Shown here: positions 8,170 through 15,220 of the stretch, piece after piece
Layout of the letters: the number at the start of each line of letters is the position of its first letter
Numbering within the stretch: the stretch's first letter is position 1
NCBI RefSeq assembly: GCF_026626705.1
Contig: NZ_JAPNKC010000001.1
Coordinates: forward strand, 11,432,001-11,496,000
Source of the DNA: Pyxidicoccus sp. MSG2
GTDB lineage: Bacteria; Myxococcota; Myxococcia; Myxococcales; Myxococcaceae
DNA: 64,000 nt
Reading direction: 5' to 3'
The notes under the pieces: model-generated
The model's database searches: none
Seen by the model: the letters and a program-made list of their open reading frames with translations, nothing else
What the model was told of the DNA's origin: nothing
Program-made: the position numbers and the translations under genes

Positions 8170-8594
8170 TCCGCTGGCCCGAGCCCGGCTGGCCGCTGGC
8201 TGTCCGCGACGCGGTGGTGCGCCACCTGGAGGCCGCGTACCCCCATGAGGGCTGTGGGGTGATTCTCCAGTCCGGGGATGCGGGCCCATGGAGGGTCCGC
8301 CCGCTGCGCAACGCCTCCGACCGGCCGCACACCGCCTACGCCTTCGCCCCCGAGGAGTGGCTGGCCGTCTCCCTGGAGGCGGACGCACGTGGAGAGCGGG
8401 TGGTGTGTGTCTTCCACTCCCACGTGGAAGCACCTGCCACGTTCTCCCCGGAAGACCGGGCCCGGGCAGCCCCGGAAGGTCACCCACTCCTACCCGGAGT
8501 TTCCTACCTCATCGGATCCATACACCGGGGCTGTGTAGTCTGGGTGTGTCAGTACGAGTGGCAGGGGGACGATTTCAGGCTCCAAGAGCCCTGA
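8166..8594 (+). CDS. JAMM/MPN-family (M67) metallopeptidase
   Basis: 142 residues from a GTG that overlaps the preceding stop (GTGA). The JAMM zinc site is complete: Glu in PHEGCGV, then HSHVEAPATFSPED carrying HxH and the downstream Ser and Asp. Bacterial relatives such as Mec+ or QbsD cut after the Gly-Gly of a carrier, either to free an amino-acid adduct or to expose the Gly-Gly. Because the carrier here already ends in Gly-Gly, release of a product from the carrier (as with CysO-cysteine) is the better fit. Last gene of the operon; a new promoter for the APS kinase follows about 90 bp on. Confidence 0.9.
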   Translation: MIRWPEPGWPLAVRDAVVRHLEAAYPHEGCGVILQSGDAGPWRVRPLRNASDRPHTAYAFAPEEWLAVSLEADARGERVVCVFHSHVEAPATFSPEDRARAAPEGHPLLPGVSYLIGSIHRGCVVWVCQYEWQGDDFRLQEP

Positions 8595-8634
8595 AAAAGT
8601 CATTTCATAAACGAAAAACCCATGTGTCGGCAGG

Positions 8635-8709
8635 CACTTGACTGCCCGCTCACCCCACCTGCGGAAAGGTGTGTGCGAATTGTCAAGTGAGGGGGTTTTC
8701 GTCTATAAC
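8635..8709 (+). promoter_or_regulatory. Promoter with overlapping inverted repeat ahead of the APS kinase
   Basis: TTGTCA (8680-8685) and TATAAC (8704-8709) are spaced by 18 bp, a good housekeeping-type promoter. An 8-bp inverted repeat, CACTTGAC at 8635-8642 and GTCAAGTG at 8682-8689, overlaps the -35 box. The expected transcript start near 8716 lies well before ATG 8788 and rules out the in-frame start at 8638. Confidence 0.5.
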
Positions 8710-8787
8710 CACGCGCATCTTCTGGATCTGCGGCGTCCACACGCAGCTTGCAAGAAGCGCTCCGGACGCAGGGAGTTGAACAGGCTT

Positions 8788-9573
8788 ATGGCCCCCAACA
8801 CTGGTTTCACCCTCTGGCTGACCGGCATGTCCGGGACCGGGAAGAGCACGACGGCCGCCTATATCGCGGCGCGCCTGCGGCAGGTTGGCCGCAACGTGGA
8901 GATCCTCGACGAAGGTGAGCTCGGCGAGGCGCTCTGGGCGGGTCTTTCCGATGCGAAGGACGACCGCACCACGGTGGTCCGCCGCCTCGGCTTCGTGGCG
9001 AACCTCCTGACCCGCAACGGCGTCGCGGCGCTGGTGCCCTGCGTGAGCCCCTACAAGCCGGGCCGCGAGGAGAACCGTCGCGCCATCGGCCGCTACGTGG
9101 AGGTCTACGTCGACTGCCCCACGGAGAAGCTCATCGAGCGCGACAGCACCGGCCGCTACAAGAAGGCGCTCAACGGGGAGATCCCCAACTTCATCGGCAT
9201 CACCGAGCCGTACGAGCCGCCCAACTCGCCGGAAGTGACCATTCACTCCGATGTGGAGTCGGTGGAGGACGGCGCGGCGAAGATCTTCCAGTCGCTCCTG
9301 GACCTCGGCTACATGAACACCGAGGAGCTGAAGACCATCACCGGCAAGAAGATGAAGGCCAACCCGCTGCCGGCGAAGGCGGAGAAGGGCGACAAGGGCG
9401 CCGCCAAGGCGGACAAGGGCGCCAAGGCTCGCCGCGGTGACGAGGCCCGTCCGGCCGCCAAGGCCGCCGCGAAGGCGGACAAGGGCGCCAAGGCGCGTCC
9501 GGCCACGCGCGCCGCCCGGGTGGCGAAGCCGGCTCCGTCGGCCAAGAAGCCCGCGAAGAACAAGGCCCGCTGA
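8788..9573 (+). CDS. cysC: Adenylyl-sulfate kinase-like protein with basic C-terminal tail
   Basis: 261 residues from ATG 8788. The start at 8638 is rejected because a promoter lies between. The core matches APS kinase: P-loop GMSGTGKSTTA, SDAKDDRTTVVRRLGFVA, the CVSPYKPGRE lid-proximal motif, and GRYKKALNGEIPNFIGITEPYE. The usual DGDxxR segment reads DEGELGEAL, losing the second Asp and the Arg. Residues from about 185 on form a Lys/Ala-rich repeat (AKADKGAKAR occurs twice) like histone H1 or AT-rich nucleoid proteins. It would phosphorylate APS to PAPS, but altered substrate preference is possible. It sits between sulfur-carrier genes and LarE. Confidence 0.75.
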   Translation: MAPNTGFTLWLTGMSGTGKSTTAAYIAARLRQVGRNVEILDEGELGEALWAGLSDAKDDRTTVVRRLGFVANLLTRNGVAALVPCVSPYKPGREENRRAIGRYVEVYVDCPTEKLIERDSTGRYKKALNGEIPNFIGITEPYEPPNSPEVTIHSDVESVEDGAAKIFQSLLDLGYMNTEELKTITGKKMKANPLPAKAEKGDKGAAKADKGAKARRGDEARPAAKAAAKADKGAKARPATRAARVAKPAPSAKKPAKNKAR

Positions 9574-9673
9574 GCGAGGGGCCTGACGGCCCACGCTCCC
9601 ATCATCCAGAAGGGCTCCAGGTTGCCGCGTCTTCCGCGTGCAATCCGGGGCCCTTCCGTTTTAGGAGTTCCCC

Positions 9674-10567
9674 ATGCTGAGCCCCGAGCGGATCCAGAGC
9701 CTGTGTGAGTCCTCGCGCCCGAAGCTGGAGGCCATGCGCGCCGCGCTGCGCGCCCATGGCAGTGCGCTGGTGGCGTTCTCCGGAGGCGTGGATTCCACGT
9801 TCGTGCTGAAGGTGGCGGTGGAGGAATTGGGCGAGCGCGCCCTGGCGCTCACCGCCCTGTCCGCGTCGGTGGCGCCGGAGGAGGCGCAGGAGGCGCGGGA
9901 GCTGGCGGAGCGGATGGGGGCGCGGCACGTGGTGGTGGGCAGCAACGAGCTGGCGAATCCGCAGTACGCGGCCAACCCCACGAACCGTTGCTACTTCTGC
10001 AAGACGGAGCTGTACGACATCTGCGAGGCCCGCCGGCAGGAGCTGGGCATGGCGGTGGTGCTGGACGGCTTCAACGCGGACGACTTCAAGGACCACCGGC
10101 CCGGCCACAAGGCGGCGCAGGAGCACAAGGTGGTGTCTCCGTTGGCGCAGGCGGGGCTGACGAAGGACGAGATTCGCGCCTGGAGCCAGTCGCTGGGGCT
10201 GCCCACATGGGACAAGCCGCAGATGGCGTGCCTGGCGTCGCGCATTCCGTACGGCACGGCGGTGACGCGGGACAGGCTGATCCAGATTGCCTCCGCCGAG
10301 TCGGAGATGCGCAAGCTGGGCTTCCGGCAGTTCCGCGTGCGCTACCACCAGGAGGTGGCGCGGCTGGAGGTGGCTGCGGAGGAGTACGAAAGGTTCCTGG
10401 CCGCGGACGTGCGCCAGAAGGTCAACGCTGCCTTCCTGGCGCTGGGGTTCAAGTTCGTGTCGTTGGACCTGGAGCCATTCCGTTCGGGCCGCATGAACGA
10501 GGCGGCTGGCGTGGCGCGTCCGGAGGCTGGCAAGGTCGCGGGGTTCTCGCTGCCCGTGGTGAGCTGA
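9674..10567 (+). CDS. larE: LarE-type PP-loop sulfur transferase
   Basis: 297 residues. The PP-loop ATP site is AFSGGVDSTFVLKVA near residue 37. A CxxC occurs in NRCYFCKTELY (about 106) and another Cys in ACLASRIPYG (about 187). In LarE these catalyse adenylation and sulfur transfer to the pyridinium dicarboxylate precursor of the nickel-pincer cofactor. Three Cys in this pattern fit the LarE group that binds a 4Fe-4S cluster rather than sacrificing a single Cys. No larB or larC is in the window. An AGGAG precedes the ATG. Context with sulfur-transfer genes supports a sulfur donor role; the acceptor could differ from the Lar cofactor. Confidence 0.88.
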   Translation: MLSPERIQSLCESSRPKLEAMRAALRAHGSALVAFSGGVDSTFVLKVAVEELGERALALTALSASVAPEEAQEARELAERMGARHVVVGSNELANPQYAANPTNRCYFCKTELYDICEARRQELGMAVVLDGFNADDFKDHRPGHKAAQEHKVVSPLAQAGLTKDEIRAWSQSLGLPTWDKPQMACLASRIPYGTAVTRDRLIQIASAESEMRKLGFRQFRVRYHQEVARLEVAAEEYERFLAADVRQKVNAAFLALGFKFVSLDLEPFRSGRMNEAAGVARPEAGKVAGFSLPVVS

Positions 10568-10590
10568 GCTGCTGCGCCTGCGCGCTGGTG

Positions 10591-10620
10591 GCGGCGGGTT
10601 CGATTCTCGCCGCCTCCACT
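10591..10620 (+). other. tRNA/tmRNA 3'-end fragment, probable attachment site
   Basis: The segment has exact T-arm and acceptor geometry: a 5-bp stem (10594-10598 with 10606-10610, one G-T pair), the 7-nt loop TTCGATT, then a contiguous 7-nt acceptor strand CGCCTCC and discriminator A at 10618. No 5' half, anticodon arm or D-arm lies upstream, where larE ends at 10567. The acceptor strand would pair with GGGGGCG, which suits a tmRNA. Such 3' ends are standard integration sites, and mobile-element debris begins just to the right. Confidence 0.6.
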
Positions 10621-10900
10621 AAAAGCAACCCGCCGCTATCAGCCGCGCCCCGCCTGCCGAGGGGGGCGCGGTCGAAGGGCTCGCGGGCCGCGACTTGCGC
10701 GCCGTCTCGCTCCAGGACTTGCTGCGCGAGTTGAACCGGCAGTGATCACGAAGCGCGTCGACGTGGCCCACGTATTGCCCGCCTGAACGTGCCAGGAGGC
10801 CCCAGCGCTCACCAGGGGGTACAAGTCCGACGCTGCCTGCCTGGACACCCACCACCATCGCCAGCGTGTACCACAAGGCCCGTATAGCGAAAGCCGGCGC
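10621..10900. other. Island start, no intact gene
   Basis: The gene-free stretch runs from 10568 to 10900. To the right of the tRNA-like fragment a plus-strand frame ending at TGA 10743-10745 reads like a truncated C-terminus (GRDLRAVSLQDLLRELNRQ), possibly a broken gene. Nothing else was recognised. Confidence 0.3.
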
Positions 10901-11707
10901 TCAGCGGTTGTGGCCGTGCTCGCGGCTCAGCAGAACCCGCTTCCAGTGTGCTTCGCGCTGCAACAGGTCCGTATCGCTGGTATGCGTGTCGGCCACTTCC
11001 AGGATCGCGAAGCGGAACGCCGATGCACGTCCGATCCCTGTTTCGCGGATGAGTCTCACCAACTCTTGGTTGCCTCCGTGCCCGGTCGCGGCGTACTGAC
11101 ACCACCGTTGCCAGATCCCTCCAACGCCGGTCGCGCTACCGACGTACAGGCGACCTGTATCCGTGTCGGAGATGAGGTACACACCGCCCACGCTCGACAT
11201 CGCAGCGCGCCATGATTCGATGTCTTGGCGTACGATCGTATCCAGTTCGCCCTTGGTGAGGTGAACGGCTTTGAAGCCGGGAAACTCGGCGATCCTCATA
11301 CGCTCAGGCATGATGGAAGCGAGTTTGATCCCGTCGACCCAATTCTCCGCGTCTAGGTACGATTGGCGGCCAGGGCGCTGGAACCGCGCGGTGAGCCGCC
11401 CGTTGAGTTCCGCGCATGCGGGAAGCTCCACGAGGTCGTACCGGTACCGACCTCTCTGCCCGGTGCGGCCTCGCATTTCATGCACACCCGCGAACAGCCA
11501 GTGATTCGCGGTGCGCATCGCGATCAATGAAAGAACGTAACTACGCTCAAAGTTGCGCCGCGTTTGCGAGCGCTGCCACTCCTCGAATTCTCCCTTCAGG
11601 TACACGTCGAGCGGGTCCTCCTCACCATCCTTCGTCGCGAGATGGATCTTTGTGTCTCCGGGATCTACTTGCGGCGCCAGCAGTGAAATGGCGTCGAATG
11701 CACGCAT
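10901..11707 (-). CDS. GIY-YIG nuclease-domain protein
   Basis: 268 residues from ATG 11707 with GAGG just upstream. The C-terminal third is a GIY-YIG domain: GGVYLISDTDTGRLYVGSA, then IWQRWCQYAATGHGGN with the conserved Arg, and a distal Glu in LLQREAHWKRVLLSRE. The N-terminal about 165 residues (with FERSYVLSLIAM and RYRYDLVEL) match no domain I recognise and probably bind DNA or a partner. Standalone nucleases of this kind occur in restriction and mobile-element contexts. It is the first intact gene inside the island, with IS remnants beyond it. A defence or homing-like role is inference. Confidence 0.75.
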   Translation of the reverse strand: MRAFDAISLLAPQVDPGDTKIHLATKDGEEDPLDVYLKGEFEEWQRSQTRRNFERSYVLSLIAMRTANHWLFAGVHEMRGRTGQRGRYRYDLVELPACAELNGRLTARFQRPGRQSYLDAENWVDGIKLASIMPERMRIAEFPGFKAVHLTKGELDTIVRQDIESWRAAMSSVGGVYLISDTDTGRLYVGSATGVGGIWQRWCQYAATGHGGNQELVRLIRETGIGRASAFRFAILEVADTHTSDTDLLQREAHWKRVLLSREHGHNR

Positions 11708-11921
11708 GGGGCCTCACGGGTGAAGGACGAATTGTAACTGCTCGCCCAGCTTCGTGGTGATGGGATGTCCACCGCTTCTGAGCCGCCAGCCGGACAGTCC
11801 GATGCCACTGAGAGTGGGAACAGGGCGCGCAGGACGCTGACGCTGCGTCCGCCTCTAGTCCTCCTCCATCTCGGCAGGCCGCTCCGTCTCTTCAGCTCGG
11901 ACGAGGCATGGCGAACAGTTA
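11708..11921. other. Spacer between GIY-YIG gene and IS3 remnant
   Basis: About 210 bp that should hold the promoter of the minus-strand GIY-YIG gene. The recognisable IS3 coding sequence begins only near 11922, so its left junction lies in or next to this stretch. Confidence 0.3.
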
Positions 11922-12224
11922 CGCCACGACAACGGCAGCCAGTACACCTCCGACGCCTTCCAGAACGAGCTGCGCTTTCTGGGAGCCGAGTCCAGTCCGT
12001 CCTTCGTCCGCAGCCCTGAGGGCAACGGCTGCGCCGAGCGCTTCATCCGCACCCTCAAGGAGCAGCTGCTCTGGGTGCGCACCTTCTCCACTGTGGAGGA
12101 ACTCCGGAGGGCTCTGCTGGACTGGGCCCATCGGTACAACGAGCACTGGCTGCTGGAGCGCCACAACTTCCTTTCGCCGAGTCAGGCCCGACGAGAGCTG
12201 ATGCAGTCGAAGCAGGCGGCATGA
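11922..12224 (+). pseudogene. IS3-family transposase OrfB, C-terminal remnant
   Basis: The frame reads RHDNGSQYTSDAFQNELRFL, then SPEGNGCAERFIRTLKEQLLW, RYNEHWLLERHNFLSPSQAR and a stop at 12222-12224. These are the second Asp and the Glu regions of the rve/DDE integrase core of IS3 OrfB. OrfA and about two thirds of OrfB are missing; upstream in-frame sequence is unrelated. No terminal inverted repeat was found. It cannot encode an active transposase. Confidence 0.8.
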
Positions 12225-12262
12225 TTACGGTGAGCGTCAAGGTTGTTGTCGCGTGAGAGGGT

Positions 12263-12565
12263 TCAGCCGATGCGCTTCAACTCCTCCACCGCTGGGGTGG
12301 GGTTCGGGGAAGGGTTGAGGCGCACGGGGCCTGCCGGCGTCCAATCGCGCGTGTCGCGGCTCCAGCGCTCGGGGTGGCGAGCTCGGGCACGCTGGTACAC
12401 CTGATGACGCCGGGCGAGCAGCGCGGCCTCTCGACCGAAGTGCCTGTCATCGGGTGTGACGAAGCGGATGCCAGAGTGGCGGTGCTCGGTGTTGTACCAG
12501 GCTACGAAGCGAGCCACCCAGCAGCGCGCATCCTCGACTGTCAAGGCTCGGCTGATCGGGTCGCT
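12263..12565 (-). pseudogene. IS3-family transposase C-terminal remnant, second type
   Basis: The minus-strand frame reads ALTVEDARCWVARFVAWYN, TEHRHSGIRFVTPDDRH, ARRHQVYQRARARHPERWS, and ends RLNPSPNPTPAVEELKRIG. This is the end of an IS3 OrfB different from the one at 11922-12224. The catalytic core is missing, so it is a fragment. The 5' junction near 12565 abuts an IS21 remnant on the same strand. Confidence 0.75.
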
Positions 12566-12689
12566 GTTCGGTCCGGCCAAAGAGGTCCGGACGAGAGGAG
12601 CCCGGGAAGCGCGACGGCGTGGACCGCGCGGGTTCGGCCAAACCGGTCCGGCAGGGGCTACGCCAGGCGTCAGCGTGCGGCGGTCTCGA

Positions 12690-12846
12690 CCTGGGCCGCG
12701 CGCGGTGCGCGGGTGCGCTTGGCGAGCGGCGGGTTGCGGTAGCTGTCACCCTCGATGGTGAGGACGTGGGCGTGGTGCAGCAGTCGGTCCATGGCGGCGC
12801 TGGCCAGCAGCGCGTCACCAAACAGCGGAGGCCACTTCAAGCGGCT
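12690..12846 (-). pseudogene. IS21-family IstB helper ATPase, C-terminal remnant
   Basis: The frame reads LKWPPLFGDALLASAAMDRL, then LHHAHVLTIEGDSYRNPP, the usual C-terminal end of IstB. The Walker motifs are absent and the coding match stops where the IS66 debris begins, so the gene is a fragment. Confidence 0.75.
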
Positions 12847-13151
12847 CGGCACGGCGGTCACCGGACGGATACGGGGCGCTACTCGCTGGTGGCTACCTGC
12901 GAGGCCAACGGCGTCAACTCCGAGGAGTACTTGGCCGACGTGCTGCTGCGCCTGTAGATGCATCCCAACTCGCGCATCGGCGAGCTGATACCCCAAGAGT
13001 AGAAGCGCCGCCGCGCCGCCGACCCCCTCCTGAAGCACAGTCGCTGGGAGCCAGCACGCCGGTCCACTCACGCCCAGGCTCGAGACCACCTCCGAGCACA
13101 GCCTCCGTCCGTCTTCAAACCGTCCGGCACGGCGTCCGCCGGACGGATACG
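12847..13151 (+). repeat. 27-bp near-direct repeats flanking the IS66 remnant
   Basis: Copies at 12847-12873 and 13125-13151 match at 24 of 27 positions and both end in CCGGACGGATACG. They bracket the IS66 fragment and probably represent duplicated element ends left by recombination. Confidence 0.5.
12874..13017 (+). pseudogene. IS66-family transposase (TnpC) remnant with in-frame stops
   Basis: The plus frame reads RYSLVATCEANGVNSEEYLA, DVLLRL, a TAG stop, MHPNSRIGELIPQE, then another TAG. This is the conserved C-terminus of IS66 TnpC, interrupted by two nonsense codons. It is inactive. Confidence 0.75.
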
Positions 13152-13319
13152 CGCCATTCGCGTGGGCTCCTGGGACGGAGTTTCCGTGCGGACCCAGACG
13201 GCCGACGCCCTTGCAGCACCAAAAGGGGCTCAGGAAATTTTTGCCGACCTCAACTATTTAAGTGGCTCTACGTACGTCTGCTATACTGACTATCGGCATC
13301 GAGCAGCGGGGGACTTGCC
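13018..13319. other. Region between IS66 remnant and nuclease gene
   Basis: About 300 bp without a gene. It holds the right-hand 27-bp repeat copy (13125-13151) and, near its end, the drop in GC content that marks the start of the PD-(D/E)XK gene and its putative promoter. Confidence 0.35.
13279..13287 (+). promoter_or_regulatory. Extended -10 promoter candidate for the PD-(D/E)XK gene
   Basis: TGCTATACT contains TATACT at 13282-13287 with a TGn extension, about 33 bp before the ATG. No good -35 box is spaced 16-18 bp upstream. Confidence 0.35.
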
Positions 13320-14756
13320 ATGCGTGTATCGGAGCACTTCAATCTTGGGCTGACGCAGCCCTCGCTAGACTTTGTAGACGTCGACATCGAGCGAGACCTC
13401 AAGGTCTTTGTGGATCCTCGATCACTACGGCTTCTGCCATCACAGTGGGGTGCGGAGTGCGTTTCTCTAGTGCAGAACTTCTTTCAGGCAGTACTGACGG
13501 CTATTGCAGGCGAGCATAATGATGCAGCCCGGCAACTTCTCAGCCACCTCAAAGAACCAAATGAGACACACCTAGGGCTTTCACGCGAGAAGGCCCGCGG
13601 TCGAGCCTTAGGGACTGAATCCGCATACGACCTTTGGGAAGCACTCAGCAAGAGCGATGCAGTGAAAAGCGGGCTCCTTGAGGATCTCGAAGATACAATC
13701 TTGATGGTTGAAGGTATCGGCCCGGACATTGTCTCCGATATTACTACCAACCTCATCCGAGAACCACTTATCGCCTATACTCAAGATGCATGTACCGCAT
13801 ATGGAATTCCAATGGCCAGCGAGGTGGACTCAGGGCCGCTCTGGGATCCAACACATCAGTCCTGGCACTCTGAATATGTACGCCTACCAGTAGTTGAAGG
13901 CAGAAAACTATTACTGGTCCCTAAGGTAATCGTTCGTCGCCACATGGCCTATGACCAAGGCGAGTACTACCGTGATTACATCCTTGAGCATCTTAAGAAG
14001 GAGGAACTTGAGGCAGGGTCGGCCCTAGTAAAACTGCTGAAGAACGGAGAAGTCCGCGTTACAAAGAAAGACTTGGAGATGAAGTATGGACGAGGCAAGA
14101 AAGTCATCGTTCGTGAGACCCGAAGAAATCCCGAAATCCTCGCCCGCTATCGAAACGACAAGCGCAACATAGTACGGCCGCCTCTTACTCATCACTCTCT
14201 TGCAAACGATACCGACACCCCTCCTCCCGACTGGGACACGCTGCTCCATAACGTCCTAACCGTGGCGCCAGGGAATGAGAACGCAACAACGTACCACCAC
14301 GCCGTGCAGGCACTACTTACTGCACTATTTTACCCATCCCTCGTGAGTCCACAACGCGAATTTCAGATACACGAAGGTCGAAAGCGCGTCGACATAACAT
14401 TCACGAATGCGGCATTTGAAGGTTTCTTTGAGTGGCTCTCGCGCCACTATCCATCGCAATACATTTTTGTCGAGTGTAAGAACTACACCAAGGAAATCAA
14501 CAATCCGGAGTTGGACCAACTGGCTGGGCGGTTCTCCCCAAACCGAGGTAAAATAGGACTCATCGTCTGCCGTCGGTTTGATGACAAGGAGTTATTCATC
14601 AAGAGGTGCCTCGATACGGCGCATGATGACCGAGGCTTTATTGTTCCACTTGATGACGAAGACCTCCGAGAGCTGGTAGAAGAGGTCAAGTCAATCCTGC
14701 GCCGACCCGAATACTACTTCCTAAGGAAGAGATTTGAGCGGCTTATAATGAGCTAA
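13320..14756 (+). CDS. PD-(D/E)XK nuclease-domain protein, candidate defence gene
   Basis: 478 residues from ATG 13320 with GGGGGA seven bases upstream. The C-terminal domain (about 330-440) has the restriction-endonuclease core: HEGRKRVDITF, then QYIFVECKNYTKE with D and ExK, followed by ELDQLAGRF. The N-terminal about 300 residues begin SEHFNLGLTQPSLDFVDVDI and lack a recognisable domain; a basic stretch occurs at KKDLEMKYGRGKKVIVRETRR. Codons are far more A/T-rich than in flanking genes, indicating transfer. No methyltransferase or helicase neighbours it. A defence effector or standalone restriction-like enzyme is the best guess; function is unknown. Confidence 0.75.
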   Translation: MRVSEHFNLGLTQPSLDFVDVDIERDLKVFVDPRSLRLLPSQWGAECVSLVQNFFQAVLTAIAGEHNDAARQLLSHLKEPNETHLGLSREKARGRALGTESAYDLWEALSKSDAVKSGLLEDLEDTILMVEGIGPDIVSDITTNLIREPLIAYTQDACTAYGIPMASEVDSGPLWDPTHQSWHSEYVRLPVVEGRKLLLVPKVIVRRHMAYDQGEYYRDYILEHLKKEELEAGSALVKLLKNGEVRVTKKDLEMKYGRGKKVIVRETRRNPEILARYRNDKRNIVRPPLTHHSLANDTDTPPPDWDTLLHNVLTVAPGNENATTYHHAVQALLTALFYPSLVSPQREFQIHEGRKRVDITFTNAAFEGFFEWLSRHYPSQYIFVECKNYTKEINNPELDQLAGRFSPNRGKIGLIVCRRFDDKELFIKRCLDTAHDDRGFIVPLDDEDLRELVEEVKSILRRPEYYFLRKRFERLIMS

Positions 14757-14788
14757 CGCGGAGAACAGTTGAGCTGAAGGAAGGATAG

Positions 14789-15095
14789 TCAGTGGCAGAA
14801 CCAGGCGGCGAGCTTCGCGAAAGGAGTCGCAGCGCGGAGCTGCCGCACCGCCTGGGCCAGCTCGTTGACGGCGCGAGGGGCGAGCTTGCGCAGCCGCCTC
14901 TTCAAGTCGGCCCACCTCAGCTTAAAATGGGGTTGAAGTCGGGGCTCTAGGTTGTCTGACCCACGCCTTTGACTTTGTGGGCGCCCAGGTTGTCCGTCAG
15001 CATCACGTCTCCAGGTCGCAGCCAGGGGTACAGCCGCTGGACCACGAAGCGCAAGAAGACGCGGCCGTTGACTGCCCACTGTGCGTCAAGCGCAA
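14789..15095 (-). pseudogene. IS630-family transposase C-terminal remnant
   Basis: The minus strand reads RFVVQRLYPWLRPGDVM, LTDNLGAHKVKGVGQTT and a stop. It resumes in another frame as WADLKRRLRKLAPRAVNELA and LRAATPFAKLAAW. Those are the second catalytic Asp region and the C-terminus of an IS630 DDE transposase, with a deletion between them. It starts 33 bp after the nuclease gene stop. Confidence 0.75.
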
Positions 15096-15220
15096 GGGAC
15101 GGCAGCCCGATTGCCACTACGCAACCGCCACCTTCAGGGACTGAGAGTGGCGGTGCCTCTGTGTCACCGCTGTTCCTCGAAGTGCAAGTCCAAGGGCAGC
15201 CATCTTGTCGAAACGGCCCA

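Noticed and set aside
8620-8660. Sigma-54 promoter (GG-N10-GC) upstream of the APS kinase
   Set aside because: The spacing in GGCACTTGACTGCC is one base short and a good sigma-70-type promoter lies 40 bp downstream.
10560-10620. Complete tRNA or tmRNA gene ending at 10618
   Set aside because: Only the T-arm and acceptor 3' strand are present; sequence immediately upstream belongs to the larE 3' end and no GGGGGCG-like 5' end was found.
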